Below, one piece after another: positions 31,126-39,888 of a DNA stretch of 64,000 nt (within the stretch, counting starts at the first letter, position 1; every line of letters begins with the position of its first letter). Source of the stretch: Thauera sp. UBA6194. GTDB lineage: Bacteria > Pseudomonadota > Gammaproteobacteria > Burkholderiales > Rhodocyclaceae. The translations under genes and the position numbers were made by a program. The notes under the pieces were generated by a model. It searched no databases and had not been told where the DNA came from. It saw only the letters and a list, made by a program, of their open reading frames with translations. The stretch covers positions 1-64,000 of the forward strand of contig DITC01000039.1 in the NCBI GenBank assembly GCA_002422685.1, written 5' to 3'.

Positions 31126-32208
31126 TCAGAACTCGGCAGCGCGCTTGACGCGGCGCTGGCGCACGCCCTCGGCGAGGATGTCGAGCACCTCGACGCTGTC
31201 TTCCCAGCCGATGCAGGCGTCGGTGATGCTCTTGCCGTATTCGAGCTCCTTGCCGGGGACGAGATCCTGGCGGCCTTCCTTGAGGTGCGATTCGACCATC
31301 ACGCCCATGATGCGGTCATCGCCGGCAGCGAGCTGGCCAGCGACGTCCTTCGCCACCTCGATCTGCAGGCGGTGCTGCTTGCGGCTGTTGCCGTGCGAGA
31401 AGTCGACCATCACCTTGTTGCACACGCCCGCCGCGGCGAGTGCGTTCGAGGCCGCGTCGACGCTGGCGGCGTCGAAGTTGGGTTCCTGGCCGCCGCGCAG
31501 GATGGCGTGGCAGTCCTCGTTGCCGCGCGTCGACACGATCGCCGAATGCCCCGCCTTGGTCACCGACAGGAAGTGGTGCGGCGCCTGCGCGGCCTTGATC
31601 GCGTCGGCGGCGATGCGCAGGTTGCCGTCGGTGCCGTTCTTGAAGCCGACCGGGCACGACAGGCCCGAGGCAAGCTCGCGGTGAACCTGGCTCTCGGTGG
31701 TGCGCGCGCCGATCGCCCCCCAGGCGATCAGGTCGCCAATGTACTGCGGCGTAATCATGTCGAGGAACTCGGTGCCCGCGGGCAGGCCGATCTCGTTGAT
31801 CTCCCACAGCACCTTGCGCGCGAGGCGCACGCCGTCGTTGATGCGGAAGCTGTTGTCGAGCCCGGGGTCGTTGATCAGCCCCTTCCAGCCCACGGTGGTG
31901 CGCGGTTTCTCGAAATAGACCCGCATGACGATGAGCAGATCGTTCTTGACCCGGTCCGCTTCGGCCTTGAGCCGGTGCGCGTATTCCATGGCCGCGGCCG
32001 TGTCGTGGATCGAGCACGGCCCGATCACCACCAGCAGACGGTCATCGGCGCCGTAGAGGATGCGGTGGATCGCCTGGCGCGCCTCATACGAGACCTCGGC
32101 CGCCTTCGGCGTGGCGGGAAACTCGCGCAGCACGTGCGCGGGCGGCACGAGCTCCTTGATTTCAGCGATGCGGACGTCGTCGATATGCACTTTGACTGAG
32201 GCGGTCAT
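31126..32208 (-). CDS. aroG: 3-deoxy-7-phosphoheptulonate synthase (DAHP synthase, class I)
   Basis: First step of the shikimate pathway, joining PEP and erythrose 4-phosphate. The 360-residue protein is of the AroFGH type: VIGPCSIHDTAAAMEYA, the metal- and PEP-binding phrases FEKPRTTVGWKGLINDP and GARTTESQVHR, and DFSHGNSRK near the C-terminus. The feedback amino acid (Phe, Tyr or Trp) cannot be fixed from sequence alone; aroG is the commonest label. A -10-like TAGAAT lies about 36 bases before the start. Confidence 0.95.
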   Translation of the reverse strand: MTASVKVHIDDVRIAEIKELVPPAHVLREFPATPKAAEVSYEARQAIHRILYGADDRLLVVIGPCSIHDTAAAMEYAHRLKAEADRVKNDLLIVMRVYFEKPRTTVGWKGLINDPGLDNSFRINDGVRLARKVLWEINEIGLPAGTEFLDMITPQYIGDLIAWGAIGARTTESQVHRELASGLSCPVGFKNGTDGNLRIAADAIKAAQAPHHFLSVTKAGHSAIVSTRGNEDCHAILRGGQEPNFDAASVDAASNALAAAGVCNKVMVDFSHGNSRKQHRLQIEVAKDVAGQLAAGDDRIMGVMVESHLKEGRQDLVPGKELEYGKSITDACIGWEDSVEVLDILAEGVRQRRVKRAAEF

Positions 32209-32419
32209 GCGGGACTCTTGCTGGATACTTGACGGGAAATGGCGATTCTAGCGGAAAGGCACCCCGGGCTGGGCGTCGTACACGCTATACACCTCATGCA
32301 CTGAACCGATCGGCGTTTCGGGCGTCTGTTCGTACACTTGCGCCTTCACCCCGTCGCCCCGAACACGCGTGCGAGCGCCGCGTCGGCGGCGCCCGCACTC
32401 AAAAAAGAGAGTCACGACG

Positions 32420-33358
32420 ATGCTGATCCAGAAGCCCCGGGACATCCTGCCCTCCGAAATCACCCCGCACGGCCTGTTCGAGCGCCGGCGCGAATTCCTC
32501 ACCCGCAGCGGCGCCGGCCTGATCGCCGGCACAGCGCTGTGGCACGGCTTGCCCGCCGACGCGCGCGCCGCGGCCAAGTTGCAGACGGCGCCCTCGGCGC
32601 TGAGCACCACCGAGCCGCTCACCGACTACAAGGCGGTGACCACCTACAACAACTTCTACGAATTCGGCACCGACAAGAGCGACCCGGCGCGCAACGCCGG
32701 TCGCATGGAGGTGCGACCGTGGACGCTGACCGTCGAAGGTCTGGTCGGCAAGCCGCGCCGCTTCGACATCGACGAGCTGCAGAAGCTCGCACCGCTCGAA
32801 GAGCGCATCTACCGCATGCGCTGCGTCGAGGGCTGGTCGATGGTGATCCCGTGGGTGGGCTTTCCGCTCGCGGCGCTGCTCAAGGAGGTCGAGCCCCTGG
32901 GCAGCGCGAAGTACGTTGAACTCCTGACCCACTACGACCCCGCGATCATGAGCCGCCGCCCGGTGCTGGACTGGCCTTACGGCGAGGGCCTGCGCCTGGA
33001 CGAAGCCCTGCATCCGCTGACGATCCTCGCCGTCGGAGTCTATGGCGAGGTGCTGCCGAACCAGAATGGCGCGCCAGTTCGCTTGGTCGTGCCGTGGAAG
33101 TACGGTTTCAAGAGCGCGAAGTCGATCGTCACCATCCGCCTCACCGAAGAACAGCCCGCAACCGCCTGGAACAAGGCCGCCCCCGAGGAATACGGCTTCT
33201 ACTCCAACGTAAACCCGGCGGTATCCCACCCGCGCTGGAGCCAGGCGACCGAGCGCCGTATCGGCGAGCTGCGCAAGCGCCCGACCCTGCCCTTCAACGG
33301 CTACGCGGACCAGGTCGCCAGCCTGTACCAGGGCATGGACCTGAAGAAATTCTACTGA
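32420..33358 (+). CDS. msrP: periplasmic methionine sulfoxide reductase catalytic subunit
   Basis: Molybdopterin enzyme (formerly YedY) that reduces oxidised methionines in periplasmic proteins. The 312-residue precursor has a twin-arginine signal ([19 protein letters not shown], 22-40). Cys135 in [15 protein letters not shown] is the molybdenum ligand. [11 protein letters not shown] and the terminal [11 protein letters not shown] fit the family. Start at [10 protein letters not shown], after AAGAG. The membrane partner msrQ follows 106 bases later. Confidence 0.95.
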   Translation: MLIQKPRDILPSEITPHGLFERRREFLTRSGAGLIAGTALWHGLPADARAAAKLQTAPSALSTTEPLTDYKAVTTYNNFYEFGTDKSDPARNAGRMEVRPWTLTVEGLVGKPRRFDIDELQKLAPLEERIYRMRCVEGWSMVIPWVGFPLAALLKEVEPLGSAKYVELLTHYDPAIMSRRPVLDWPYGEGLRLDEALHPLTILAVGVYGEVLPNQNGAPVRLVVPWKYGFKSAKSIVTIRLTEEQPATAWNKAAPEEYGFYSNVNPAVSHPRWSQATERRIGELRKRPTLPFNGYADQVASLYQGMDLKKFY

Positions 33359-33464
33359 CCCGGACAGACGGCCTGCCGCACCCGCGGCGCAGCCGCCTAT
33401 CGGGCGCGCCGGTGCACATCGCGCACGGCGCACCCCAGCTACCGCACAGACTGCATTACAGCCG

Positions 33465-34148
33465 ATGAGCCTTTCCCTCCGCACACCGTCCGCCACCGCG
33501 ATCGCCACCCTCAAGGCGATCGTCTTCGTCCTCTGCCTGCTGCCGGCGGTGAATCTCGCCCTCGGCTGGCAGGCCGACGCGCTCGGCGCCAACCCGATCG
33601 AGACCATCACCCGCGCCAGCGGCGAATGGGCGCTGCGCTTCCTGCTCATCACCTTGGCAGTCACGCCGCTGCGCCGGCTCACCGGCCTGCACTGGCTGCT
33701 GCGCCTGCGCCGCATGCTCGGGCTGTACGCCTTCGCCTACGCCGCCGCACACTTCGCGATCTACCTGTGGCTGGATCAGTTCTTCGACTGGGGCGCGATC
33801 GCGCGCGACATCCTCGAGCGCCCCTTCATCACCGTCGGCTTCGCCGCCTTCGTGCTGCTGATCCCGCTCGCCGCGACCTCGAACAGCTTCGCGATCCGCC
33901 GCCTCGGCGGACGCAAGTGGCAGTCGCTGCACCGCTCGACCTACGCGATCGCTATCATCGCCGTGGTGCATTTCTGGTGGCTGGTGAAGGCCGACGTGCT
34001 CGAGCCGGCAATCTACGCCCTGATCCTCGCCGCGCTGCTCGGCGTACGCGCGTGGTGGCGCGAACTCGAGCGCCGCAGGCAGCTGTCGGTGCCGCCGCCG
34101 GCGAAGCATCTGCAGCGACCGGTGATCAGGATCGTGCCGCGGCAGTAG
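33465..34148 (+). CDS. msrQ: haem-binding membrane subunit of MsrPQ
   Basis: Inner-membrane cytochrome b (formerly YedZ) that passes electrons from the respiratory chain to MsrP. The 227 residues hold about six hydrophobic segments. Conserved histidines that could bind haem are in AYAAAHFAIYLWLDQ, WQSLHRSTYAI and VVHFWWLVKADV. It is the expected partner of msrP. Its 3' end leads straight into the repeat block. Confidence 0.94.
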   Translation: MSLSLRTPSATAIATLKAIVFVLCLLPAVNLALGWQADALGANPIETITRASGEWALRFLLITLAVTPLRRLTGLHWLLRLRRMLGLYAFAYAAAHFAIYLWLDQFFDWGAIARDILERPFITVGFAAFVLLIPLAATSNSFAIRRLGGRKWQSLHRSTYAIAIIAVVHFWWLVKADVLEPAIYALILAALLGVRAWWRELERRRQLSVPPPAKHLQRPVIRIVPRQ

Positions 34149-34235
34149 GGTCTTTGTGCTTTGCGGCGGCGGCGAGCGTGCGTCCCCGGCTGAGAACCGA
34201 ACTCATCCGCGACGCTCGCGGCGGGGGACGCGCAC

Positions 34236-34568
34236 GGGGTATTCCTTCCGAGGCTGCGGAACTCGCTTCGCTCGGACAGTCCTCGCCTCTCCAGGAATAC
34301 CCCGCACGCATCCCGGAACGGTAGGGGTAGCTCGACGCGGAAAGCGTAGGGCGCAGAGCGCCTCTCCAGGAATACCCCCCATGCATCCGGGAACCGCAGC
34401 GGTGGCTCCAGGCCGAAGGCGTCGGGCGCAGAGCGGGTTTTCCATGGCGACTCAGTGGCGCAAGCGGTAGCCGAGGATGTGCCGGGCATTGGTGAAGAGG
34501 CGAGGACTGTCCGAGCCCGCAGGGCGAGTTCCGCAGCCTCGGAAGCAATACCCGGCACATCCTCGGCG
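34236..34568. repeat. nested inverted and direct repeat block
   Basis: A 439-base gap (34,149-34,587) holds three repeat sets. Long inverted repeat: 34237-34289 against 34497-34553, about 55-bp arms sharing TTCCGAGGCTGCGGAACTCG and CTCGGACAGTCCTCGCCTC. Direct repeat: CCTCTCCAGGAATACCCC followed by GCATCC and GGAAC, at 34286-34319 and 34361-34395. Second inverted repeat: 34470-34491 against 34546-34567, 21 of 22 matching around GAGGATGTGCCGGG. GGGCGCAGAGCG also occurs twice (34349-34360, 34424-34435). Open frames here have repeat-derived, Arg/Pro-rich content and no homology I recognise. Confidence 0.85.
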
Positions 34569-34587
34569 GGTTGACCTCACCGCAAAA

Positions 34588-35961
34588 TCAGCTTGCAACG
34601 ACACCCAGCCGCCAAAGCGAGGTCACTTCCGCAGCGCGCGCCACATGCAGTGCATCTTCCGCATCGCTCGCCTTGGGGTGACGCGGGCGGATGTCCTCGC
34701 GCCCGAGCACCTTCAGCCCCGCCGCCTCGATCCAGCCGAGCAGCTCGGCGCGGGTGCGCAGACCGAGGTGTTCGGCGAGGTCGGACAGGATCAGCCAGCC
34801 TTCGCCGCCCTCTTCCAGATGCGCTGCCAGCCCGGCGAGGAAGCCACGCAGCATGCGGCTGTCGGGGTCGTACACCGCGTGTTCGATCGCCGAGCTCGGC
34901 TTGGCCGGCACCCAGGGCGGATTGCACACCACCAGCGGCGCACGGCCGGGCGGGAAGAGGTCGGCCTGGAGCAACTCGACACGACCGGCGGGAAGATCAT
35001 GGGCGCGCGCGGGCGCGCTTGAGTTCGCATCCGAGTTCGCGCGCGTGGCTGCGCGAAGGGCGCCACCCGGCTCCGCCGCCTCGGCCAGCAGCCCGAGGCG
35101 GGCGAGATTGTCCTGCGCGCAGCCCAGCGCACGCGGCGACAGCTCGGTAGCCACCACGCGCCCCACCCCGCGGCGCGCGAGCAGCGCGGCGATGACGCCG
35201 GTGCCGGCGCCGATGTCGAAGGCGAGCGTGCTCGACGGCAGCGGCACGCGCGCGACGAGGTCGAGATACTCGCCGCGGATCGGCGAATACACTCCGTACC
35301 AGGGATGGATGCGATCGCCGAGCGCCGGCACCAGCACGCCCTTGCGCCGCCACTCGTGGGCGCCGATCAGGCCGAGCAGTTCGCGCAGCGACATCACGAA
35401 GGGGGCATCGGCCAGGTTCGCGTCCGCCGTGGCGGCGACCGCCTCGGCGAGTACTTCGGCCACCGCGGGCGCACGGCGCAGCGGGATCTGCGCGCCGGTC
35501 TCGAAGGGAATCAGCAGCATGCCGAGCGTGCGTGCGCGCTGCGCCTGCGCCATGCGGTGCAGGTGAAAGGCCTCGGCGGCGGACGCGGGCGCCTTTGCGC
35601 GCTTGCGCGGGCGGCCGTCGGCGCGGCGCGCCATCGCCTGCAGCAGCTGACGGGCGTTGTGATAGTCGCCGCGCCACAGCAGCGCGGTACCCTCGCAGGC
35701 CAGGCGCCAGGCGGTATCGGCCTTCATGGTGTCATCGGCGACCAGCACGCGGCGCGGCGGCGCCTGGCCGCTCTCCGAGCGCCAGCGCGCCTGACAGGTG
35801 CGCGCCACGCCCTCGGCATCCGCACTTTCTTCCCACACGATCTGCGCGGGCTCAGCGGGTGCGCCGGGCGCCTGCGGGTGAGGCTTCGCCAGCGTCGCCG
35901 GTTGAGCGGGGGCCGTGGCGTCGGGGGCGGCGCTGGTGACGCGAGCGGGGGATTCGCTCAC
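34588..35961 (-). CDS. class I SAM-dependent methyltransferase
   Basis: Protein of about 457 residues. After an Ala/Pro-rich N-terminal 45 residues comes a conserved helical region (MKADTAWRLACEGTALLWRGDYHNARQLL), then the methyltransferase: SAM motif FDIGAGTGVIAALLARRGVG and catalytic NPPW in VVCNPPWVPAKP. The NPPW signature is typical of enzymes methylating amide or base nitrogens (PrmC/RsmC type); the target is unknown. The start is uncertain: GTG at 35,961 lies five bases after the mog stop; ATG near 35,727 would omit the low-complexity part. Third gene of a darP-mog unit. Confidence 0.8.
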   Translation of the reverse strand: MSESPARVTSAAPDATAPAQPATLAKPHPQAPGAPAEPAQIVWEESADAEGVARTCQARWRSESGQAPPRRVLVADDTMKADTAWRLACEGTALLWRGDYHNARQLLQAMARRADGRPRKRAKAPASAAEAFHLHRMAQAQRARTLGMLLIPFETGAQIPLRRAPAVAEVLAEAVAATADANLADAPFVMSLRELLGLIGAHEWRRKGVLVPALGDRIHPWYGVYSPIRGEYLDLVARVPLPSSTLAFDIGAGTGVIAALLARRGVGRVVATELSPRALGCAQDNLARLGLLAEAAEPGGALRAATRANSDANSSAPARAHDLPAGRVELLQADLFPPGRAPLVVCNPPWVPAKPSSAIEHAVYDPDSRMLRGFLAGLAAHLEEGGEGWLILSDLAEHLGLRTRAELLGWIEAAGLKVLGREDIRPRHPKASDAEDALHVARAAEVTSLWRLGVVAS

Positions 35962-35966
35962 CGGGC

Positions 35967-36557
35967 TCAAGCCTGCCTGGGCCGGATCGCGTGCTTGGGA
36001 CGGAAGGCCTTGATCACCGCGTCGTCGGTCTCGACGTAGGGGCCGCCGATGAGGTCGATGCAGTACGGCACCGCGGCGAAGATGCCGACGTGGCGCACGC
36101 TGCCGTCGGCGTCGCGCACGCCCTCGAGCGTCTCGCGGATCGACTTGGGCTGGCCGGGCAGGTTGATGATCAGGCACTTGCCGCGGATCACCGCGACCTG
36201 GCGCGACAGGATCGCGGTGGGCACGAAGTTGAGGCTGATGCGGCGCATCTCCTCGCCGAAGCCGGGCATTTCCTTGTCGCCGATGGCGAGCGTGGCCTCG
36301 GGGGTGACGTCGCGCACCGCCGGGCCGGTGCCGCCGGTAGTGAGCACCAGGTTGCAGCCGGCAACATCGACCAGCTCGACCAGGGTGCGCTCGATCAGCG
36401 CGCGCTCGTCGGGGATCAGCCGCGTCTCGGCGCTCCAGGGCGAGCTCAGCGCCCCGCCCAGCCAGTCCTTCAGCGCGGGGATGCCCTGGTCTTCGTAGGT
36501 GCCGTCGGAGGCGCGGTCGCTGATCGACACCAGGCCGATGCGGATGTGTTCGGTCAT
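35967..36557 (-). CDS. mog: molybdopterin adenylyltransferase
   Basis: Activates molybdopterin by adenylylation before Mo insertion. The 196 residues show IGLVSISDRASDGTYEDQGIP at the N-terminus, LVLTTGGTGPAVRDVTPEAT for MPT binding, and LIINLPGQPKSIRETLEGV. The start overlaps the darP stop by four bases (ATGA). Its product would be needed by MsrP, encoded 3 kb away. Confidence 0.95.
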   Translation of the reverse strand: MTEHIRIGLVSISDRASDGTYEDQGIPALKDWLGGALSSPWSAETRLIPDERALIERTLVELVDVAGCNLVLTTGGTGPAVRDVTPEATLAIGDKEMPGFGEEMRRISLNFVPTAILSRQVAVIRGKCLIINLPGQPKSIRETLEGVRDADGSVRHVGIFAAVPYCIDLIGGPYVETDDAVIKAFRPKHAIRPRQA

Positions 36558-37156
36558 GAATTCGCTCCCTGTTCGTTCGCGTCCTCGTCGGACGCGCTCT
36601 CCGCGGCCGCCTCGGCGGCGGCGTCGCTCGCTTCCTGCAGCTCGCGCAGCACGCGGAATATCTCGCGGAAAGACTTCGGCGGCCTGGCGGCCTCGCGCTC
36701 CTTGAGCGCGTTGCGGCGCAAGGTGCGCAGGTATTGCAGGTCGGCCCCGGGCCAGGTCTCGGCGATGGTGCCGATGGTCTGCTCGTCTTCGAGCAACTGC
36801 TCGCGCAGGCGCTCGAGGCGGTGCATCTTGGCAATCTCGACCGCGGAGTTGCCGGCGAAGATCTCGAGCTGAGCCTGGATGGGCTCAGGGTCGACCTTGC
36901 GCATGAGCTTACCGATGTACTGCAGCTGGCGGCGGCGGGCTTCCATCTTGAAACCCTGCGCGGCGCGAACCGCCTCGTACAGGGTGTCGGGCAAGGGCAT
37001 CTTTTTCAGCCGCTCGGACGAGAGCGCGACGAGCTGCTCGCCCAGGTCCTGCAGCGCCTGCATGTCGCGCTTGCGACTGCTCTTGCTCGGCGGTTCGAGA
37101 AAATCGTCCTCGTCTTCGGGGGCGGATTGGCCGTGGCGGCGCGAATCTGGGCGCAT
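36554..37156 (-). CDS. darP: ribosome-associated protein DarP (DUF615/YjgA)
   Basis: Helical RNA-associated protein of 200 residues that, in E. coli, helps late 50S subunit assembly. Family phrases: SKSSRKRDMQALQDLGEQLV, DTLYEAVRAAQ, RRRQLQYIGKLMRKVD and the Arg-rich LRTLRRNALKERE. The C-terminal tail is acidic and Ala-rich. Start at MRPDSRRHG; a longer frame to 37,222 reads through the spacer. It is divergent from pmbA with only 64 bases between the starts. Confidence 0.93.
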   Translation of the reverse strand: MRPDSRRHGQSAPEDEDDFLEPPSKSSRKRDMQALQDLGEQLVALSSERLKKMPLPDTLYEAVRAAQGFKMEARRRQLQYIGKLMRKVDPEPIQAQLEIFAGNSAVEIAKMHRLERLREQLLEDEQTIGTIAETWPGADLQYLRTLRRNALKEREAARPPKSFREIFRVLRELQEASDAAAEAAAESASDEDANEQGANS

Positions 37157-37220
37157 TGCGTGCAGGGGGTCTGGCTTGATCGGGTTAAGATTATAGCCTT
37201 TGCACGCACCCGGCCCGCCC

Positions 37221-38567
37221 ATGTCCAGTCAAGGCTTTTCCTTTTCGCAGGCGCATCTCGCCGAAATCGCCACCGATATCCTCAAGCACGCGAAAAAGCA
37301 CGGCGCCTCCGCCTGCGAGACCGACGTCTCCGAGGGCTTCGGCCAGTCGGTGGCGGTGCGCAAGGGCGAGGTCGACACCATCGAGTACAACCGCGACAAA
37401 GGCGTGGGCGTCACGGTGTACGTCGGCCAGCAGCGCGGCTATGCGAGCACCTCGGACTTCTCGAAGAAGGCGCTCAAGGCCACGGTGGAGGCGGCGCTGT
37501 CGATCGCCCGCTTCACCGCGCCCGACCCCTGCGCCGGCCTGGCCGATGCCGGGTTGATGGCGAAGCCCGAAGACATGCCCGAGCTCGACCTCTTCCACCC
37601 CTGGCAGATCGACGTCGCCACGGCGATCGAGCTCGCCCGCCGCTGCGAAGAGGCGGCCTTTGCGGTGAGCCCGAAGATCAGCAACTCCGAAGGCGCCAAC
37701 ACCTCGATCCAGCAGTCACAGTTCGTCTCGGCCAACAGCAATGGCTTCATCGGCGGTTATGCCACCACCCGTCACGGCATGTCGTGCTCGGTGATCGCCG
37801 GCGAGGGCGACGGCATGCAGCGCGAATACTGGTACGACTCGCGCCGCGACCCGGCCGAGCTGATGTCGACGCAAGACATCGGTCGCCTCGCCGGCGAGCG
37901 CGCGCTCGCCCGGCTGGGCGCGAAGAAGATCCGCACCTGCGAGGTGCCGGTGATCTTCGAGGCGCCGCTCGCGGTGGCGCTGATCGGCAACTTCGTGCAG
38001 GCGGTGAGCGGCGGCGCGCTCTATCGCAAGTCGAGCTTCCTGCTCGATAGCCTCGGCCAGCAGGTGTTCTCGCCGGTGGTGAGCATCGCCGAGCGCCCGC
38101 ATCTCAAGAAGGCCTTCGGCTCCAGCCCCTTCGACAGCGACGGCGTCGCCACCCGCGACCGCGAGGTGGTCACCGACGGCGTGCTCAACGGCTATTTCCT
38201 GTCGACCTATTCGGCGCGCAAGCTCGGCCTGCAGACCACCGGCAACGCCGGCGGCTCGCACAACCTCATCGTCAAGCCCGGAGAGCACGACCTCGCCGGC
38301 CTCATCAAGAAGATGGACAAGGGCCTGCTCGTCACCGAGTTGCTCGGCCATGGCGTGAATTACGTCACGGGCGATTACTCGCGCGGTGCGGCAGGCTTCT
38401 GGGTAGAGAAGGGCAAGGTCAAGCATGCGGTCGAGGAGATCACCATCGCCGGCAACCTGCGCGACATGTTCCGCAGCATCGTCGCGGTCGGTAAGGACGC
38501 GCTGCCGCGCGGCGCCAAGCTGTGCGGCTCGGTGCTGATCGAGCGCATGAAGGTGGCCGGCCGCTGA
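37221..38567 (+). CDS. pmbA: metalloprotease PmbA/TldE
   Basis: Subunit of the TldD-TldE protease, which trims modified peptides such as microcins and degrades unstructured proteins. The 448 residues match E. coli PmbA. VRKGEVDTIEYNRDKGVGVTVYVGQQRGYASTSD, NSNGFIGGYATTRHGMSC and LLVTELLGHGVNYVTGDYSRGAAGFWVE are diagnostic. The catalytic HExxxH motif is in TldD, as usual for the TldE side; no tldD lies in this window. A -10-like TTATAG lies just before the gene. Confidence 0.95.
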   Translation: MSSQGFSFSQAHLAEIATDILKHAKKHGASACETDVSEGFGQSVAVRKGEVDTIEYNRDKGVGVTVYVGQQRGYASTSDFSKKALKATVEAALSIARFTAPDPCAGLADAGLMAKPEDMPELDLFHPWQIDVATAIELARRCEEAAFAVSPKISNSEGANTSIQQSQFVSANSNGFIGGYATTRHGMSCSVIAGEGDGMQREYWYDSRRDPAELMSTQDIGRLAGERALARLGAKKIRTCEVPVIFEAPLAVALIGNFVQAVSGGALYRKSSFLLDSLGQQVFSPVVSIAERPHLKKAFGSSPFDSDGVATRDREVVTDGVLNGYFLSTYSARKLGLQTTGNAGGSHNLIVKPGEHDLAGLIKKMDKGLLVTELLGHGVNYVTGDYSRGAAGFWVEKGKVKHAVEEITIAGNLRDMFRSIVAVGKDALPRGAKLCGSVLIERMKVAGR

Positions 38568-38615
38568 AGACAGCGCCGGCGCAAAGCAAGGCCGCCCGGG
38601 CAGTGGCGCGCGGCC

Positions 38616-38651
38616 TATAATCAATCGTTAATTCAATGCACCCGCAAGGAG
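38616..38651 (+). promoter_or_regulatory. -10 box and ribosome binding site of the first TRAP binding-protein gene
   Basis: TATAAT at 38616-38621 and AAGGAG at 38646-38651 precede a GTG start at 38,657. The Shine-Dalgarno spacing favours GTG over the in-frame ATG at 38,636. No good -35 box is seen, which may mean an activator is needed. Confidence 0.5.
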
Positions 38652-38656
38652 AAATC

Positions 38657-39751
38657 GTGGAACGTCGCTCATTCCTCAAGAAAGCCGGCGTCGGCCTGGC
38701 CGCCGGCGCGGCCTCGACCGCCGCAATCGCCGCCCCCGCCGTCCAGACCGGTCTGCCGGAGATCAAGTGGCGCTTGACCTCGAGCTTCCCCAAGAGCATC
38801 GACACGCTCATGGGCAGCGCCGACCTGCTGGCGAACCGTCTGCGCGAGATCACCGGCGGCAAGTTCGACATTCGCGTCTATCCCGCGGGTGAGCTCGTGC
38901 CGGGCATGCAGGCGCTCGACGCCGTGCAGCAAGGCACGGTCGAGCTGGCCCACACCTGCTCGTATTACTACGTCGGCAAGGACAAGGCCTTCGGCTTCGG
39001 CACCGCCATTCCCTTCGGCCTCAACGTGCGCCAGATGGACGCCTGGATCATCGCCGGCGGCGGCCAGGAGCTGCTCGACGCGTTCTACAACGACTACAAC
39101 GTCTACTCCTTCCTCGGCGGCAACACCGGCGTGCAGATGGGCGGCTGGTTCCGCAAGCAGATCAACACGGTCGATGACGTCAAGGGCCTGAAGTTCCGCA
39201 TCCCCGGCCTGGGCGGCGAGATCCTGTCGCGCATGGGCGCGATCCCGCAGCAGCTCGGTGCGGGCGACATCTACGCCGCGCTCGAGAAGGGCACCATCGA
39301 CGCAGCCGAGTTCGTCGCGCCCTACGATGACGAGAAACTCGGCCTGAACAAGGTTGCGCCCTATTACTACGCCCCGGGCTTCTGGGAGCCGGGTCCGGCG
39401 GTGCACTTCTTCGTGAACAAGCAGGAATGGGACAAGCTGCCGGCGGAGTACCAGGCCGCCTTCCGTGCCGCCGCGCGCGAAGCGCACATCCTGATGACGG
39501 CCAGCTACGACCACAAGAACCCGCAGGCCCTCGCCCGCCTGCTCTCGCAGGGCGTCAAGCTGCAGCGCTTCTCGAACGAGATCATGCAGAAGGCCTACGA
39601 GATCAGCCAGGAGATGTACGCGGAGGAATCGGCGAAGAACCCGGCCTGGAAGAAGATCTACACCGAGTTCGTCAAGTATCGCCAGTCGCAGAACGCCTGG
39701 TTCGGCGTGGCCGAGGCCACCTACGACCGCTTCATGCAGTCGGTACGCTGA
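38657..39751 (+). CDS. TRAP transporter substrate-binding protein (DctP/TakP type), copy 1
   Basis: Periplasmic binding protein of 364 residues with an N-terminal RRSFLKK twin-arginine-like signal. It begins its mature part EIKWRLTSSFPKSIDTLMG, and contains GGNTGVQMGGWFRKQI and LEKGTIDAAEFVAPYDDEKLG. This pattern resembles TakP, which binds 2-oxo acids with a cation; 2-oxo acid binding is inference. It is a clear paralogue of the protein at 40,660 but has its own promoter and terminator and no adjacent membrane subunits, so it may share the dctQM pair downstream. Confidence 0.92.
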   Translation: MERRSFLKKAGVGLAAGAASTAAIAAPAVQTGLPEIKWRLTSSFPKSIDTLMGSADLLANRLREITGGKFDIRVYPAGELVPGMQALDAVQQGTVELAHTCSYYYVGKDKAFGFGTAIPFGLNVRQMDAWIIAGGGQELLDAFYNDYNVYSFLGGNTGVQMGGWFRKQINTVDDVKGLKFRIPGLGGEILSRMGAIPQQLGAGDIYAALEKGTIDAAEFVAPYDDEKLGLNKVAPYYYAPGFWEPGPAVHFFVNKQEWDKLPAEYQAAFRAAAREAHILMTASYDHKNPQALARLLSQGVKLQRFSNEIMQKAYEISQEMYAEESAKNPAWKKIYTEFVKYRQSQNAWFGVAEATYDRFMQSVR

Positions 39752-39778
39752 GCGCCACTGCGGAGCAGGCCGTATCGT

Positions 39779-39812
39779 CGCGGGGGCCCCATGTGGGCTC
39801 CCGCGTTTTTTT
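39779..39812 (+). terminator. intrinsic terminator after TRAP binding protein 1
   Basis: CGCGGGGGCCC (39779-39789) pairs with GGGCTCCCGCG (39795-39805), one G-T pair, loop CATGT, followed by seven T. It ends the single-gene transcript. Confidence 0.9.
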
Positions 39813-39888
39813 CTGCTCCGGCTTTCGCACCCAGCCTGCCCCCCTCGAATCCTTTGTCCCACACCGGGCTTCACCTGCACCGCTCGTC

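Noticed and set aside
32248..32349. 33-codon minus-strand frame (GTG start, ending QPGVPFR) upstream of aroG
   Set aside because: Composition is protein-like, but it is too short, lacks a firm ribosome binding site and overlaps the likely aroG -10 region. A leader peptide is possible but unsupported.
34156..34470. 104-codon plus-strand frame in the repeat block
   Set aside because: Its sequence is made of the DNA repeats (PGIP-HPGT twice), has no ribosome binding site, and the reverse strand gives equally open frames.
37200..37220. TTG start 21 bases upstream for pmbA
   Set aside because: The ATG at 37,221 gives the usual 448-residue length.
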